Shown in pieces: positions 13,974 through 14,439 of a stretch of 14,439 bases of DNA. Source of the stretch: Paraktedonobacter sp035294465 (GTDB lineage Bacteria > Chloroflexota > Ktedonobacteria > Ktedonobacterales > Ktedonobacteraceae); NCBI GenBank assembly GCA_035294465.1, contig DATGKW010000082.1, forward strand, positions 1-14,439. Direction: 5' to 3'. Every line of letters begins with the position of its first letter. The first letter of the stretch is position 1. The notes below the pieces were generated by a model. It ran no database searches. It saw only the letters and a list, made by a program, of their open reading frames with translations, and was not told where the DNA came from. The translations under genes and the position numbers were made by a program.

Positions 13974-14439
13974 TCATGTTGCCAGCGCCGCAATCAAATC
14001 GGGCAGAAGTTTTGCGGCGATGGGTGCGCCGCAGCCGGTGACGGGGTCCCAGCCGGGTGCGGCTGCATATCCCTGTACATTCAAGCCATCTTGGCTGAAA
14101 GAATTATTGCCAATGGTGATATCGCGAAAATCGGCGGTGGCTTTGGCGGAGGTGGCGATTTTGTAGAGTGCCGGATTGATAAAGCCCAGTGGGTGACCGG
14201 CCATCTGATCTGCCACGGCGATAATGCCCGCCCAGGTCGGGGTAGCCGCGCTGGTTCCTCCCACCTGCTGCCATTGCCCATCAAAGTAGATTGCCATAGC
14301 TGTGGAGGGTGCGGCGTTAGCGGCCACATCCGGGATACCGCGCCGCCCTTTGAACTCGCTCTGGAGCGTCGCGGGTAGCTCCTGCTGATACGCTGGCTCA
14401 CTAAAGAACGCGCTGAAGCCGCCGCCGCTATCGTCCCAG
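13974..14439 (-). CDS. S53 (sedolisin) family serine-carboxyl peptidase, C-terminal part
   Basis: The frame is open from the right edge for 154 residues to the TGA at 13974-13976; the start and the Glu/Asp catalytic residues lie outside the window. Visible in order: WDDSGGGFSAFFSEPAYQ, RRGIPDVAANAAPST, VGGTSAATPTWAG with the catalytic Ser at residue 63 of this fragment, and the C-terminal calcium site FRDITIGNN with APGWDPVTGCG (104-137). These are the landmarks of the sedolisin/kumamolisin family. Its members are usually secreted, often made as proenzymes, and cleave proteins at acid pH. The chain ends soon after the calcium site, as in single-domain members. Directly after its stop comes a methyltransferase remnant in the same frame. 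Confidence 0.93.
   Translation of the reverse strand, partial: WDDSGGGFSAFFSEPAYQQELPATLQSEFKGRRGIPDVAANAAPSTAMAIYFDGQWQQVGGTSAATPTWAGIIAVADQMAGHPLGFINPALYKIATSAKATADFRDITIGNNSFSQDGLNVQGYAAAPGWDPVTGCGAPIAAKLLPDLIAALAT

Noticed and set aside
1..14439. CRISPR arrays, tRNA/rRNA genes, insertion sequences or phage modules
   Set aside because: No regularly spaced repeats, no tRNA-like cloverleaf, and no transposase or integrase-like coding sequence was seen.

Overview
The window looks like a chromosomal stretch from a mid-GC bacterium, probably a member of the Chloroflexota and perhaps of the class Ktedonobacteria. I infer this from the gene mix: a PPi-type phosphofructokinase, YvcK, a GYD-domain protein, a MocR regulator, an S53 peptidase and methyltransferases with an extended C-terminal region. 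There is no rRNA, tRNA or marker gene to confirm it. I see no phage, insertion sequence or CRISPR array.

Layout, left to right. Positions 2-88 carry the C-terminal tail of a + strand gene. A perfect 28-bp hairpin (209-273) then separates it from a convergent minus-strand operon. In transcription order that operon is 6-phosphofructokinase (3438-4658), phosphopentomutase deoB (2257-3441), a GNAT acetyltransferase (1658-2248) and phosphoglucomutase/phosphomannomutase (300-1661). Two junctions overlap as ATGA and the third gap is 8 bp, so translation is probably coupled. A good promoter (TCGACG-17-TATAAT) lies just upstream of the phosphofructokinase start I chose. Diverging from this operon, after a 549-bp leader region, is yvcK (5208-6242), a UDP-sugar-binding factor for central carbon metabolism and cell envelope. 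The region as a whole therefore reads as a sugar-phosphate and carbon-flux locus.

Next come a convergent GYD-domain gene (6304-6597) with its own promoter and a dyad operator candidate, and a proline-rich protein (6727-8157) that joins a degenerate gamma-glutamylcyclotransferase-like domain to a four-helix membrane domain. An eIF-2B-like gene (8292-9170) and a MocR regulator (9305-10888) are divergent. The DNA between them carries four spaced ATTGG boxes, which may be a MocR operator.

A metal-dependent amidohydrolase (10905-12152) and a SAM methyltransferase (12349-13254) diverge from two well-formed promoters, and the methyltransferase ends in a textbook intrinsic terminator. A small PLDc_N-type membrane protein follows (13523-13762). 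The right edge holds the C-terminal part of an S53 (sedolisin) peptidase, open past the window end. Directly after its stop codon, in the same frame, lies a 40-codon remnant of a second methyltransferase that matches the C-terminus of the intact one. The best leads are this remnant, the cyclotransferase-membrane fusion, the ATTGG boxes, and active-site substitutions in the phosphopentomutase and the eIF-2B-like protein.
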